Below are positions 37,685-47,122 of a stretch of DNA of 64,000 nt, piece by piece (position 1 is the stretch's first letter; each line of letters opens with the position of its first letter). The notes under the pieces are model-generated. The model was not told the origin of the DNA. It did not search any database and saw only the letters and a list, made by a program, of their open reading frames with translations. The DNA comes from Pseudomonadota bacterium (GTDB lineage: Bacteria > Pseudomonadota > Gammaproteobacteria > Steroidobacterales > Steroidobacteraceae). The stretch spans positions 10,533 through 74,532 of the forward strand of contig JABBNZ010000002.1 in the NCBI GenBank assembly GCA_019352035.1, given 5' to 3'. The translations under genes were made by a program, and so were the position numbers.

Positions 37685-37905
37685 AGTATTTCGCTGGCGT
37701 CGCTGCCGGGCTCGGCTGGACGCAATGCGAGGGCGAGCCGCAAGAGGAAATCCGCCCCGGCGAAGTTATCACTTGTCCGCCTGGCAAGAAGCACTGGCAC
37801 GGCGCATCGCCGAGTACGGCGATGACTCATATCGCGATTCAGGAAACTGATGCGAAGGGCAAGAACGTTGGCTGCTTGACCCGTCGCTCCAGATGCGAGA
37901 GAATG
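37685..37905 (+). pseudogene. Cupin-domain protein C-terminal relic
   Basis: Hand translation [63 protein letters not shown]: a cupin second-motif signature, no start or complete ORF. Confidence 0.6.
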
Positions 37906-37916
37906 TGACCATAAAA

Positions 37917-37936
37917 GCATATTACTGTATTTATGC
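37917..37936. promoter_or_regulatory. Partially palindromic AT-rich operator candidate overlapping the vapB start
   Basis: gcatattactgtatttatgc (GCATA...TATGC ends) immediately at the ATG at 37933. Confidence 0.4.
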
Positions 37937-38202
37937 GAACCACGTTCGACCTGCCGGATGATCTCATGAAGCGCGCCAAGATCGCGGCGGTCAGGCGCGG
38001 CTCGACGTTGCGAGATCTCGTGGCCGAAGCCCTGCGGAAACTGCTGGCGGACCAGGGTCAGCCGCAGCGCCGGCGCATGGATCAGGCTCCCATCAAGCTC
38101 CCGGCCGGGCACACGATCCCTGTTCGGTCCAATGCGGAAATCGCCCAGCTGTTCGAGCAGGAAGACGTGGCGCACCTGAATGACGTGTATCGCGGACGCT
38201 AA
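37933..38202 (+). CDS. VapB-like antitoxin (ribbon-helix-helix type)
   Basis: MRTTFDLPDDLMKRAKIAAVRRGSTLRDLVAEALRKLL RHH motif; overlaps the downstream PIN toxin. Confidence 0.85.
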   Translation: MRTTFDLPDDLMKRAKIAAVRRGSTLRDLVAEALRKLLADQGQPQRRRMDQAPIKLPAGHTIPVRSNAEIAQLFEQEDVAHLNDVYRGR

Positions 38203-38620
38203 CGTCCTATTCCCGTTGCTGGTCGAGGGGCATGCGGCCCACGAGACGGCCACGGAATGGTGGCGGAATCAGCCGGACGGACACGTGGGCACTTGCCTGC
38301 TTACTCGCCTCGCAGTGCTGCGGCTGTTGAGCAACCGGGTAGCCATGAACGGCAATCCAGTCAAGCCGAAAGAGGCTCTGTCGGCCTGGCAGCAGCTTGC
38401 GGACGATCCGCGCGCGGTCCACATCGAGTCCGAGCCGCCCACTCACGAGCATCGTTTCACCGCGCTGGTCACAGGGCGCGAACCCACGCCCAATCATTGG
38501 ACGGACGCGTGGCTGGCGGCTCTGGCACTGTCGCTGGATTACGAGATGACGACGTTTGACCGCGGATTCAAGTCGTTCCGCGGCTTGCGGGTGAGGCTCC
38601 TTACACCGCCTGATCGGTGA
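38180..38620 (+). CDS. VapC-like PIN-domain toxin
   Basis: CIADANVLFPLLVEGHAAHETATEWW; HWTDAWLAALALSLDYEMTTFDRGFKSF acidic PIN residues. Confidence 0.9.
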   Translation: MTCIADANVLFPLLVEGHAAHETATEWWRNQPDGHVGTCLLTRLAVLRLLSNRVAMNGNPVKPKEALSAWQQLADDPRAVHIESEPPTHEHRFTALVTGREPTPNHWTDAWLAALALSLDYEMTTFDRGFKSFRGLRVRLLTPPDR

Positions 38621-38781
38621 AGTGCACAGCCGCGCCGGGCGCTATCGGGAGACGATACCCATCAGCGCATGTTGAGCCATCAGCAACAGGATAACGACCG
38701 AGAAGGCCATCGGTAGAATTTAGGACTGTGGGGGGTTTGTGGGACGCTGGGGTGCTCTGTAGTGCTGGCTCAAGGCTATAG

Positions 38782-39417
38782 CTACCGCAGCCCGTACGAG
38801 AGGCGTAAGGCGATTCGTTGGAGCACATCGACCAGCATGTCGTCGTTGAGGGCGCGGTGAAATTGCGGTTCCTTGGGCAACGTTCCCTGCGCGCGCTCGT
38901 TGAGCACGATCGCGGGGGCGTGTCCGTTCATCGATGAGCCATATTGGAAGCCTTGAACATTTGGATAGGCTTCGTACAACTGCCGTGCCCAGGCGCGCGC
39001 ACGGGAGCGCGGCCCGGAGTTAATTGCGGTGGAAGTGCCGAGCCTCGTGGCGAAAGCGCCACGCAGGTCAAGCAAGGTTACCGGCACGTGTAGGGCAAAG
39101 ACGGCGAGGGCAGGCGCGTTGCGGATCCGGTCAATCCGACGGGTCGCCTGGAAGACTTCCGCCGCACAGGTGTCCACCTCGGGCGCGCAGTAGAGCACGG
39201 CCCGGTCCTGCTCGGTCGGCTCATCGCGTGAACTGGGCAGATGATGGTCCCAGCGCGCCGCGGTCGGTCCGACGTGACGGAATCGGTTCCAATGCGAAGG
39301 ATACGGGCCGGCGGAGAAGTAGATGCGCGCCAAGGGCGTGCCAGCGGGCAGCTCGAGAGTCTCGGCCGCAATCTGGCGTAGCGCCTCGATTCCGGGAGGC
39401 TCCGGGAACTTGCTCAC
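38782..39417 (-). CDS. RES-domain toxin
   Basis: LARIYFSAGPYPSHWNRFRHVGPTAARWDH; VLYCAPEVDTCAAEVFQ; VQGFQYGSSMNGHAPAIVLNERAQ, typical RES fold layout. Confidence 0.8.
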   Translation of the reverse strand: MSKFPEPPGIEALRQIAAETLELPAGTPLARIYFSAGPYPSHWNRFRHVGPTAARWDHHLPSSRDEPTEQDRAVLYCAPEVDTCAAEVFQATRRIDRIRNAPALAVFALHVPVTLLDLRGAFATRLGTSTAINSGPRSRARAWARQLYEAYPNVQGFQYGSSMNGHAPAIVLNERAQGTLPKEPQFHRALNDDMLVDVLQRIALRLSYGLR

Positions 39418-39422
39418 CGGCG

Positions 39423-40064
39423 TCAGGCGCGCGTCAGGTCACGGGCGAGCCTCGCCACGGTCTCGATCGCCCGGCCCGACAGCAGCCATTCGCGAGGGCT
39501 CAGAGGAGATGCATCGTTGTCGGACTGCAGTTCTGGATCGGGTAGCAGGAACCAATCGACCACATCCAATGGGAAGAGATCCGACGGGAGCGCTTTTAGG
39601 ACTTTGGCGAGACCCGGGATGACGAGACGGCGTTCGAACTGAAAACGCGGCAGGCGCCAGCTTCCCTCGTATTCCAAGCCAAAGAGCGACCGCTCGCGCA
39701 GCCTCTGGCGCACTCGGCTCACGTCCACACGCAAGAGCTTGGCGGCCTCAGCCGCCGACAGGCTTTCCTCGAGCAGCGCCATGTACTGCGCTTGGCTACG
39801 TATGAGTGGATCGTTATCGGCGCCGACGACGACATGATCCTTGAACGTGCCGACGCTACGCAAAGCGTCAAGTTCGGCGGTCGCGAGCTCCGCGGCGTGG
39901 TGGCGTCCGGGAGGCGGGGTGGTCGCTGTGGTCAGAGGCCGATTGCGCGCCAGCGCAAGCTTCGCAGCGGCGTACCACTTGGCCAGCGAACGCTTCTCCG
40001 CCGCGCTGCCGCCCGGCAGATAATCCAGGGCATCCGATGAGAGAGTCGCGGAGTGCTCAGCCAT
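39423..40064 (-). CDS. Antitoxin partner of the RES toxin (excisionase-like HTH plus MbcA/ParS-like C-terminal domain)
   Basis: SLSAAEAAKLLRVDVSRVRQRLRERSLFGLEYEGSWRLPRFQF HTH; C-terminal DVVDWFLLPDPEL...SPREWLLSGRAIETVARLARDL; 5 bp upstream of the RES gene. Confidence 0.75.
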   Translation of the reverse strand: MAEHSATLSSDALDYLPGGSAAEKRSLAKWYAAAKLALARNRPLTTATTPPPGRHHAAELATAELDALRSVGTFKDHVVVGADNDPLIRSQAQYMALLEESLSAAEAAKLLRVDVSRVRQRLRERSLFGLEYEGSWRLPRFQFERRLVIPGLAKVLKALPSDLFPLDVVDWFLLPDPELQSDNDASPLSPREWLLSGRAIETVARLARDLTRA

Positions 40065-40085
40065 ATACTCCTCCCCATACCTGAA

Positions 40086-40120
40086 CGAGAATTCTCGGTA
40101 ATATAGTACCAGGAGAACTC
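40086..40120 (-). promoter_or_regulatory. Candidate operator/promoter of the RES toxin-antitoxin operon
   Basis: Perfect palindrome CGAGAATTCTCG (40086-40097), partial second copy gagaactc, TATATT-like -10 on the minus strand between them. Confidence 0.5.
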
Positions 40121-40853
40121 GGGAGAAGCATTAACCTGTGCCCGATCCGGGCAAGCTTCGATCTATCCGTATGACAGTATCCAGACTACGATAAAGCGGA
40201 TTTATCTAAGAGAGAAGCCCGACCCGCTGATCCAAAGAGGCCATCACGCGGAAGGCGGGTTGGAACTCCTCGAGCGAAGGTTTAGCCGTTCGCTGGCTTG
40301 CCCCGCGACTTCTCGGATTTCGCCCGCAGCGCATCACGAAAGGCTCGGGCGGTGGCGGATGGTCGCCCATAAATCGGGAGAATCTTGATGCCCCGATAAA
40401 TGACCGTGCGCTCACCTCTTGCCGCGGGGTGCTTCGGTGCCGACCTCTTAATTCCAGAGCCGAAAAAAACGCAATGTGAGACCTCGGGATCCCCAACACA
40501 AGCCCGGCTCATCGATTCAGATGCGTCCGGCGTGCATCTCGATCTACGTGTCGGTTTCGGAGGTTTCGCAAACTGGCGAGATCAGCGTGTTGTGCGCGAC
40601 TCGCGCGCCTTCCGAACAGCCCGGATAGCGGCTCCAGTTACGTTTACGGTTACACCGGCCGGGAAGGTGAGCCGATAGCCTCGAGAAGGACAGGGATTTG
40701 CCCCGAGTGCCTGTTGATCGGCCCCGCTCGCGCCTCGGGCGTCTGCAAACCGACGCTACCGGAATGTACGGATTCCATCCTGTCGCTTGCCGGTACACGC
40801 TATTGAGCCGCGCGCGGCGCGACAGCGCCGTTGTCGGTGTAATCCGGAGCGCC

Positions 40854-41189
40854 ATGAGCACGAAGACGAGAATCATTATGGCTGGGGGTGGACTTGCAGC
40901 GCTTCACGCAGCCGTGACGCTTGCTCAGCAGTCACGGCAGCCGGCAGGTCTTCCTCTACGGGGCTGGTATGGTCCGGGACACATGTATATGTGGGGAAAT
41001 GGCTGGGGTCTTTTTTGGATGATGTCTCTCATGATGCTGTTCTTCTTCATTGTCTGCGTGCTCGTGCTTTGGGCCCTGTTCGGGCGACGGCACGGAGCGC
41101 TCCATTGGGGCCGGCCCTGGCGTGCCTCTTGCGGGGCTCAGTCCGGCGGGCGCCGTTCGTCCCGCGCCATGCTTGCAGGTGCGCGATGA
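40854..41189 (+). CDS. Small Met/Trp-rich membrane protein
   Basis: [40 protein letters not shown] transmembrane segment; stop overlaps the pgm-relic ATG. Confidence 0.5.
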   Translation: MSTKTRIIMAGGGLAALHAAVTLAQQSRQPAGLPLRGWYGPGHMYMWGNGWGLFWMMSLMMLFFFIVCVLVLWALFGRRHGALHWGRPWRASCGAQSGGRRSSRAMLAGAR

Positions 41190-41586
41190 GCGAGGTCAAG
41201 GATGCGGCCGCGAACATAAGCCCCTTGGCGGGGCACCCGGCCCCAGCCGCGATGTTGGTCGACGTGTCGAGGCTGGCCACGACCTACTACACCGGGATCC
41301 CTGATGTTTCCGTGCCGCGGCAGCCGGTTGCGTTCGGCACCTCCGGACATCGGGGCAGCGCGTTTCGCGTCAGCTTCAACGAAGGGCATGTGCTGGCGAT
41401 CAGCCAGGCGATCTGCGATTTCCGCGGGCGGCAGGGTATCGCTGGTCCGCTGTTCCTCGGCATCGACACGCACGCGTTGTCCGTGCCGGCGTATGCCAGC
41501 GCAATCGAGGTGCTCGCGGCCAATGGCGTGGAGGTCATGCTCGCGGCGCGCACAGCGACCGGTGAATACACCCAGAAATCGAGGTC
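41186..41586 (+). pseudogene. pgm: 5' fragment of phosphoglucomutase
   Basis: [73 protein letters not shown] matches the Pgm N-terminal domain; homology stops, the catalytic remainder is missing and glgP begins at 41598. Confidence 0.85.
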
Positions 41587-41597
41587 AATCAGAGAGT

Positions 41598-44150
41598 ATG
41601 GAAATCCAAACACCAGCGAGCCAACCGGGTCAACCCCGCGGGGCCGTGGATTCGGACGTGGAGGGATACGAGTCCCTCGCGGCGCTGGCGCTGGATCTGC
41701 GCTGGTCGTGGAATCATGCCACCGACCAGGTGTGGCGGCAGCTCGATCCGGTGCTGTGGGACTTAACGCACAATGCCTGGGCCGTGCTGCAGACGGTCTC
41801 GCGGGACAAGCTCCGGCGGATCTCGGCCGAGCCTGCTTTCCGAAAGCAGGTCAGCGACCTCGCGCGGGACCGGCGGGAGGCCGCGCAGGCGCCCGCATGG
41901 TTTCAGCAAGCACATCCGCGGTCAGCACTGAGCTGTGTGGCGTACTTCAGCATGGAGTTCATGCTGAGCGAGGCGTTGCCCATCTACGCCGGCGGCCTGG
42001 GCAATGTCGCCGGCGATCAGCTCAAGGCGGCCAGCGATCTGGGGGTGCCGGTCATCGGCGTGGGACTGCTCTACAGCCAGGGCTATTTCCGGCAGGTGAT
42101 CGACAAGGACGGGGCGCAGGAGGCGCTGTTTCCGTATAACGACCCCGGACAGTTACCGATTGCACCGCTGCGTCAGCCGAACGGCGAGTGGCTGCGGCTG
42201 GAAATCGCCTTGCCGGGCTACTCGGTCTGGCTGCGCGCGTGGCAGGTCCAGGTCGGTCGGGTGAAGCTGTACCTGCTCGACAGCAATGACGCCGCGAATT
42301 ACCCCGCGCATCGGGGCATTACCAATGAGCTGTATGGCGGCGGCCCGGAGCTGCGCCTGAAGCAGGAACTGCTGCTCGGGATCGGTGGCTGGCGACTGCT
42401 TCGCGCGCTCGGCGTGCAGCCGCAAGTCTGTCACCTGAATGAGGGGCATGCGGCCTTCGCCGTGCTGGAGCGTGCCCGCAGCTTCATGGAAGAGGCTTCG
42501 CAACCCTTCGAGGTGGCGCTCGCCGCAACGCGAGCGGGGAATCTCTTCACCACGCACACCGCGGTGGCGGCCGGATTCGACCGGTTCTCGCCGGTCCTCA
42601 TTGAGCAATACCTCGGCGCCTATGCACAGGATAAGCTCGGCATACCCCTGCGCGATCTGCTCGCGCTGGGCCGCGCGAACCCGAACGACCCTTCAGAGCC
42701 CTTCAACATGGCCTATCTGGCGATGCGGGGGAGCGCCGCCGTCAATGGCGTGAGCCGCTTGCATGGCAAGGTGAGCCGGCAGCTCTTCGAGCCGCTCTTT
42801 GCGCGCTGGCCGCAGGATGATGTTCCTGTGGGGTCCGTGACCAACGGCGTGCACATGCCGACCTGGGACTCGGCCGCGGCCGACGACCTGTGGACGCAGC
42901 ACTGCGGCAAGGACCGCTGGCTCGGGACGGCGGAGAGTCTGGAGCGGGACATCCGTCGCGCCTCCGATGCCAGTCTCTGGCAGTTGCGCAACGCTGCGCG
43001 CGCGGCGCTGATCGAATACGCCCGCGATCGGCTGTCCAAGCAATTGGCCGCCTCGGGCGCCTCGCCCGAGGCGGCTGACGCCGTCAAGCATCTATTCGAT
43101 CCCCACGCCCTGACGCTGGGATTCGCGCGCCGATTCGCGACCTACAAGCGGCCGAACCTGCTGCTGCACGATCGGGCACGACTGTTGCGCTTGCTGAGCG
43201 ATCCGCAGCGGCCGGTGCAGCTGATCATTGCCGGCAAGGCACATCCGGCGGACCAGGACGGCCAGGCGTTGATCCAGGAATGGATTCGCTTCATTCGGCA
43301 GGCCATGGTGCGCCCTCACGTGATCTTCCTGAGTGACTACGACATGCTGTTGACGGAGCACCTGGTGCAGGGCGTGGATGTTTGGATCAATACCCCGCGC
43401 CGGCCATGGGAGGCCTGCGGCACGAGCGGCATGAAAGTGCTCGTCAACGGCGGCCTCAATCTGTCGGAGCTGGACGGGTGGTGGGCGGAGGCATACACCC
43501 CGGAGGTCGGTTGGGCAGTCGGCGATGGCCGAGAGCATGGTGATGACCCCGCCTGGGACGCTGCCGAGGCCGAGGCGCTCTATGGTCTGCTCGAGCGGGA
43601 GGTGATCCCCGAGTTTTATACGCGCGACTCTGCGGAGATTCCCGCAGCCTGGGTCGCGCGGGTGCGCGAAAGCATGGCGCAGCTCACCCCGCGCTTCTCG
43701 ACCAACCGCACGGTTCGCGAATACGTCGAGCAGCATTATCTGCCGGCGGCAGCCGCCTACGAGCAACGTGCCGCCAATCGAGGCGCGCTCGGCCGGAAAA
43801 TCGTCGACTGGCAGCACAAGGTGGATCGGCATTGGGAAGCGCTGCGGTTTACAGCGTTTCGCGTCAACACCGAGGCGGGCCGTCACCTGTTTGAGATCGG
43901 GATACTGCTGAACGATCTCGAGCCAGATGAGGTACGAGTTGAGCTGTACGCGGACGGCCTGGACGGCAACGCCGGGGCGCGGCAGGAAATGAAGTGGGCG
44001 CGGGCCCTACCCGGCGCCGCTCGCGGCGGCCTGTATCACACGACCGCCGCCGCCACACGTCCAGCGGGTGATTATACGGTACGGGTAACACCCGAGCGGG
44101 CGGGTGTAGCCGTTCCGCTGGAGTGCGCCCGAATCCTGTGGCAGCGCTGA
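41598..44150 (+). CDS. glgP: Alpha-glucan (glycogen) phosphorylase
   Basis: DUF3417-like N-terminus ([20 protein letters not shown]); [74 protein letters not shown]. Confidence 0.95.
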   Translation: MEIQTPASQPGQPRGAVDSDVEGYESLAALALDLRWSWNHATDQVWRQLDPVLWDLTHNAWAVLQTVSRDKLRRISAEPAFRKQVSDLARDRREAAQAPAWFQQAHPRSALSCVAYFSMEFMLSEALPIYAGGLGNVAGDQLKAASDLGVPVIGVGLLYSQGYFRQVIDKDGAQEALFPYNDPGQLPIAPLRQPNGEWLRLEIALPGYSVWLRAWQVQVGRVKLYLLDSNDAANYPAHRGITNELYGGGPELRLKQELLLGIGGWRLLRALGVQPQVCHLNEGHAAFAVLERARSFMEEASQPFEVALAATRAGNLFTTHTAVAAGFDRFSPVLIEQYLGAYAQDKLGIPLRDLLALGRANPNDPSEPFNMAYLAMRGSAAVNGVSRLHGKVSRQLFEPLFARWPQDDVPVGSVTNGVHMPTWDSAAADDLWTQHCGKDRWLGTAESLERDIRRASDASLWQLRNAARAALIEYARDRLSKQLAASGASPEAADAVKHLFDPHALTLGFARRFATYKRPNLLLHDRARLLRLLSDPQRPVQLIIAGKAHPADQDGQALIQEWIRFIRQAMVRPHVIFLSDYDMLLTEHLVQGVDVWINTPRRPWEACGTSGMKVLVNGGLNLSELDGWWAEAYTPEVGWAVGDGREHGDDPAWDAAEAEALYGLLEREVIPEFYTRDSAEIPAAWVARVRESMAQLTPRFSTNRTVREYVEQHYLPAAAAYEQRAANRGALGRKIVDWQHKVDRHWEALRFTAFRVNTEAGRHLFEIGILLNDLEPDEVRVELYADGLDGNAGARQEMKWARALPGAARGGLYHTTAAATRPAGDYTVRVTPERAGVAVPLECARILWQR

Positions 44151-46324
44151 TGAAGGCGACAGAACGCGACTTGCATGAGTATCTTTCGGAGTCATCCGAC
44201 CGCGCTGAAGTTCGCGTCGGCTCACCTTTGCCCCTCGGAACCCAGGAAATGTCGGGAGGGATCAACTTCTCCCTCTTCAGCCGTCACGCCACTCGTGTTC
44301 GGCTCGAGTTGTTCGACCATCCGGAAGACGCAAAGGCTGCCCGGATCATCGAGCTTGATCCAGCGCGCCACCGCACCGGTGACGTCTGGCACGTCTGGGT
44401 GGCCGGCATCCTCCCCGGTCAGCTCTATGCCTATCGCGTGGACGGTCCCTACGAGCCCGGCAAGGGCCATCGCTTCAATTTCAACCGACTTCTTCTTGAC
44501 CCTCTTGCGACAGCGATTTCGCGCCTGCCCGCGTGGGACTTTGCATCCGCGCAGGGCTACGACTCCTCGGCTCCGGGAAAGGACCTTGCGCGTTCGACGC
44601 TGGACAACTCCGCCTCGATGCCCAAATGCGTGCTGATCAACGAGCCCTTCGATTGGCAAGGGGACCAGCCACCCCGGCATCCGTGGTCCAAAACCGTCAT
44701 CTATGAGGCGCATGTCCGCGGCTTCACGATACATCCGAGTTCCGGCGTCGAGCATCCGGGAACCTACCGCGGGCTGATAGAAAAACTGCCTTATCTGAAG
44801 GGTCTGGGAATCACGGCCCTGGAGCTGATGCCCGTGCAGGAGTTCAACGCCGCTTCCTGCACGCGCTGCAATCCGCAAACCGGCCGGCCGCTCGAGAATT
44901 ACTGGGGATACGATCCCGTGGTGTTCCGCGCGCCCAAGGCCTCCTACAGCAGCGCGGGCGGCTTGGGCCAGCAAAAGCTGGAATTCAAGGAGATGGTCCG
45001 AGCCTTTCACAAGACCGGGATCGAAGTCATTCTGGACGTTGTGTTCAATCATACGGCCGAGGCGAACGAGCTGGGTCCGACCCTCTGTCTTCGCGGCATC
45101 GATAACGCAATCTTCTATGCGCTGGGCGACGACAAGCGCCATTACAGGGACTATACCGGCACCGGCAACTCGATCAACGCCAACCATCCCGTGGTGCGCG
45201 ACCACATCCTGGGCGCGCTGCGTTATTGGATGATCGAGATGCACGTGGATGGATTCAGGTTTGACCTGGCCTCGGTGCTCGGCCGGGGGGAGTCCGGCAA
45301 GCTGCTGGCCAATGCCCCCCTGCTGGAGCGGATCGCGGAGGACCCGATCCTGAGGGACGTGAAAATCATCGCTGAGGCCTGGGACGCCGCCGGTGCGTAC
45401 CAGGTGGGCAGTTTCTCGGAGCGGCGCTGGGCGGAGTGGAATGGCCGCTACCGCGACGATATTCGCCGCTTTTGGCGCGGCGATGAGGGGATGCTGGGGC
45501 TGTTCGCCAGCCGCATCTGCGGTAGTGCCGACATCTATCTCAACTCCGGCAAGGGTCCTGAGAGCAGCATCAACTTTCTCACCTGCCACGACGGCTTCAC
45601 GCTGAATGATCTGGTGAGCTACCGTACCAAGCACAATGAAGCCAACGGAGAGGACAACCGGGACGGCACCGACACGAACTTCAGCGATAACTTTGGCGTT
45701 GAAGGCGCGACCGGCGATATCGGCATCGAGACCTTGCGCAAGCGTCAGATCAAGAACTTCCTGCTGACGCTATTCATCTCGCGCGGAGTGCCGATGCTGC
45801 TCGGCGGAGACGAGTTCCGTCGCACGCAAGCCGGCAACAACAATGCTTACTGCCAGGACAACGAGACCAGCTGGTGTGATTGGGCGTTTCTCGAGCAGCA
45901 ACAGGAGGTCCACCGCTTCGTCCGCGGCATGATCGGCTTTCGCCGCGCGCACAAGGTACTCAGCGAGGAACGGTTCTATACGGAAGCGCAGATCCGGTGG
46001 CTTGCCCCGTCAGGAGGCAATCCGGACTGGTTCGACTCCACGGTCAAGACTCTCGGTTGCCTGATCCGTGAGGGCGCCAAGGATGCGCTATTCCTGATAT
46101 TCAACGCTGACACGAAGGACATTGATTTCGATGTGCCGGCACTGCCGCTGGGATCGCACTGGCATCTGGCGGTCGACACCTCTCATCTCACGCCCGCCGA
46201 TGTGCTCGCTGCGGGGGCGGCGCCGCTCCCCGATAAATTGCGGTGCTATCGCCTGCCTGGGCGCTCCAGCGCGATATTGGTCGTACGGGAACAGGAATCC
46301 ACGGCGGGATCGGTGCGCGTGTGA
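44150..46324 (+). CDS. glgX: Glycogen debranching enzyme GlgX (GH13)
   Basis: VDGPYEPGKGHRFNFNRLLLDPLA; VIYEAHVRGFT; DVVFNHTAEANELGPTLCLRGIDN; DGFRFDLASVLGR; TGA/ATG overlap with glgP. Confidence 0.95.
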   Translation: MKATERDLHEYLSESSDRAEVRVGSPLPLGTQEMSGGINFSLFSRHATRVRLELFDHPEDAKAARIIELDPARHRTGDVWHVWVAGILPGQLYAYRVDGPYEPGKGHRFNFNRLLLDPLATAISRLPAWDFASAQGYDSSAPGKDLARSTLDNSASMPKCVLINEPFDWQGDQPPRHPWSKTVIYEAHVRGFTIHPSSGVEHPGTYRGLIEKLPYLKGLGITALELMPVQEFNAASCTRCNPQTGRPLENYWGYDPVVFRAPKASYSSAGGLGQQKLEFKEMVRAFHKTGIEVILDVVFNHTAEANELGPTLCLRGIDNAIFYALGDDKRHYRDYTGTGNSINANHPVVRDHILGALRYWMIEMHVDGFRFDLASVLGRGESGKLLANAPLLERIAEDPILRDVKIIAEAWDAAGAYQVGSFSERRWAEWNGRYRDDIRRFWRGDEGMLGLFASRICGSADIYLNSGKGPESSINFLTCHDGFTLNDLVSYRTKHNEANGEDNRDGTDTNFSDNFGVEGATGDIGIETLRKRQIKNFLLTLFISRGVPMLLGGDEFRRTQAGNNNAYCQDNETSWCDWAFLEQQQEVHRFVRGMIGFRRAHKVLSEERFYTEAQIRWLAPSGGNPDWFDSTVKTLGCLIREGAKDALFLIFNADTKDIDFDVPALPLGSHWHLAVDTSHLTPADVLAAGAAPLPDKLRCYRLPGRSSAILVVREQESTAGSVRV

Positions 46325-46379
46325 GCCGGGCCGTACGAAATCATGCTGCCATTGTCGCGAACCGGGTGGCGGGGCGTTG

Positions 46380-47003
46380 ATGAAGACAGCCGCAGCCAGT
46401 GCCTGCCTGCTTCTCGATATCGGCGGCGTTTTACTGACCGACGGCTGGGATCATCTTGCCCGAAAGCGTGCGGCGAGGACCTTCAGGCTGGACTGGACGG
46501 AAATGGAGGAGCGGCATCGTCTGGTCTTCGAAACCTATGAGGAGGGGAAATTCACGCTGGCTGAATATCTGGACCGGGTTGTCTTCTATCGAAAGCGCAT
46601 GTTCAAGCGAGTTCAGTTTCAGCGGTTCATGTACGGGCAATCGAAGCCGTATCCCGCGATGATCGAGCTCATCGCCAGGATCAAGGCCAGGCATCGATTG
46701 AAGGTCGCGGTGATCAGCAATGAGGGGCGGGAGCTGAACGCGTATCGGATTCGAAAGTTCAAGCTCGATCATATCGTGGATTTCTTTGTCTGCTCCAGCT
46801 TGGTCCACCTGCGCAAGCCCGATGCGCAGATCTTCCGACTCGCGCTCGACGTCGCGCAGGTTCAGGCCCGACGGGCGGTCTATATCGATGACACCCCAAT
46901 GTTCGCCGAGATCGGGCGGGACCTGGGAATGCGCAGCGTATTTCACACCAGTTATCGATCGACACGCGCGCAGCTGTCGGCACTTGGGCTATCGAGTGAG
47001 TGA
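46380..47003 (+). CDS. HAD family hydrolase
   Basis: LLLDIGGVLLTDGWDHL; RRAVYIDDTPMFAEIGRDLGMRSVFH; internal ATG start MKTAAASACLL. Confidence 0.85.
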   Translation: MKTAAASACLLLDIGGVLLTDGWDHLARKRAARTFRLDWTEMEERHRLVFETYEEGKFTLAEYLDRVVFYRKRMFKRVQFQRFMYGQSKPYPAMIELIARIKARHRLKVAVISNEGRELNAYRIRKFKLDHIVDFFVCSSLVHLRKPDAQIFRLALDVAQVQARRAVYIDDTPMFAEIGRDLGMRSVFHTSYRSTRAQLSALGLSSE

Positions 47004-47122
47004 AGGCGTGTCTACGCGCAGTGGCGCCAGGATCATGACGGACGGCGCGGTCTGGATGTCCGCCCACGCCTCTTGCACACCTCACGCCCGTTCAGCTTAC
47101 AGCCGGAGGAAGGCGGTGACCC

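Noticed and set aside
37435-38253. 272-aa minus-strand ORF
   Set aside because: Runs antisense to the VapB-like antitoxin and the cupin relic; no recognisable motif.
40612-40680. Possible RHS-repeat fragment (NSPDSGSSYVYGYTGREGEP)
   Set aside because: Only one short YGYTGREG-like match without the following conserved tyrosine-rich repeat; too weak to call.
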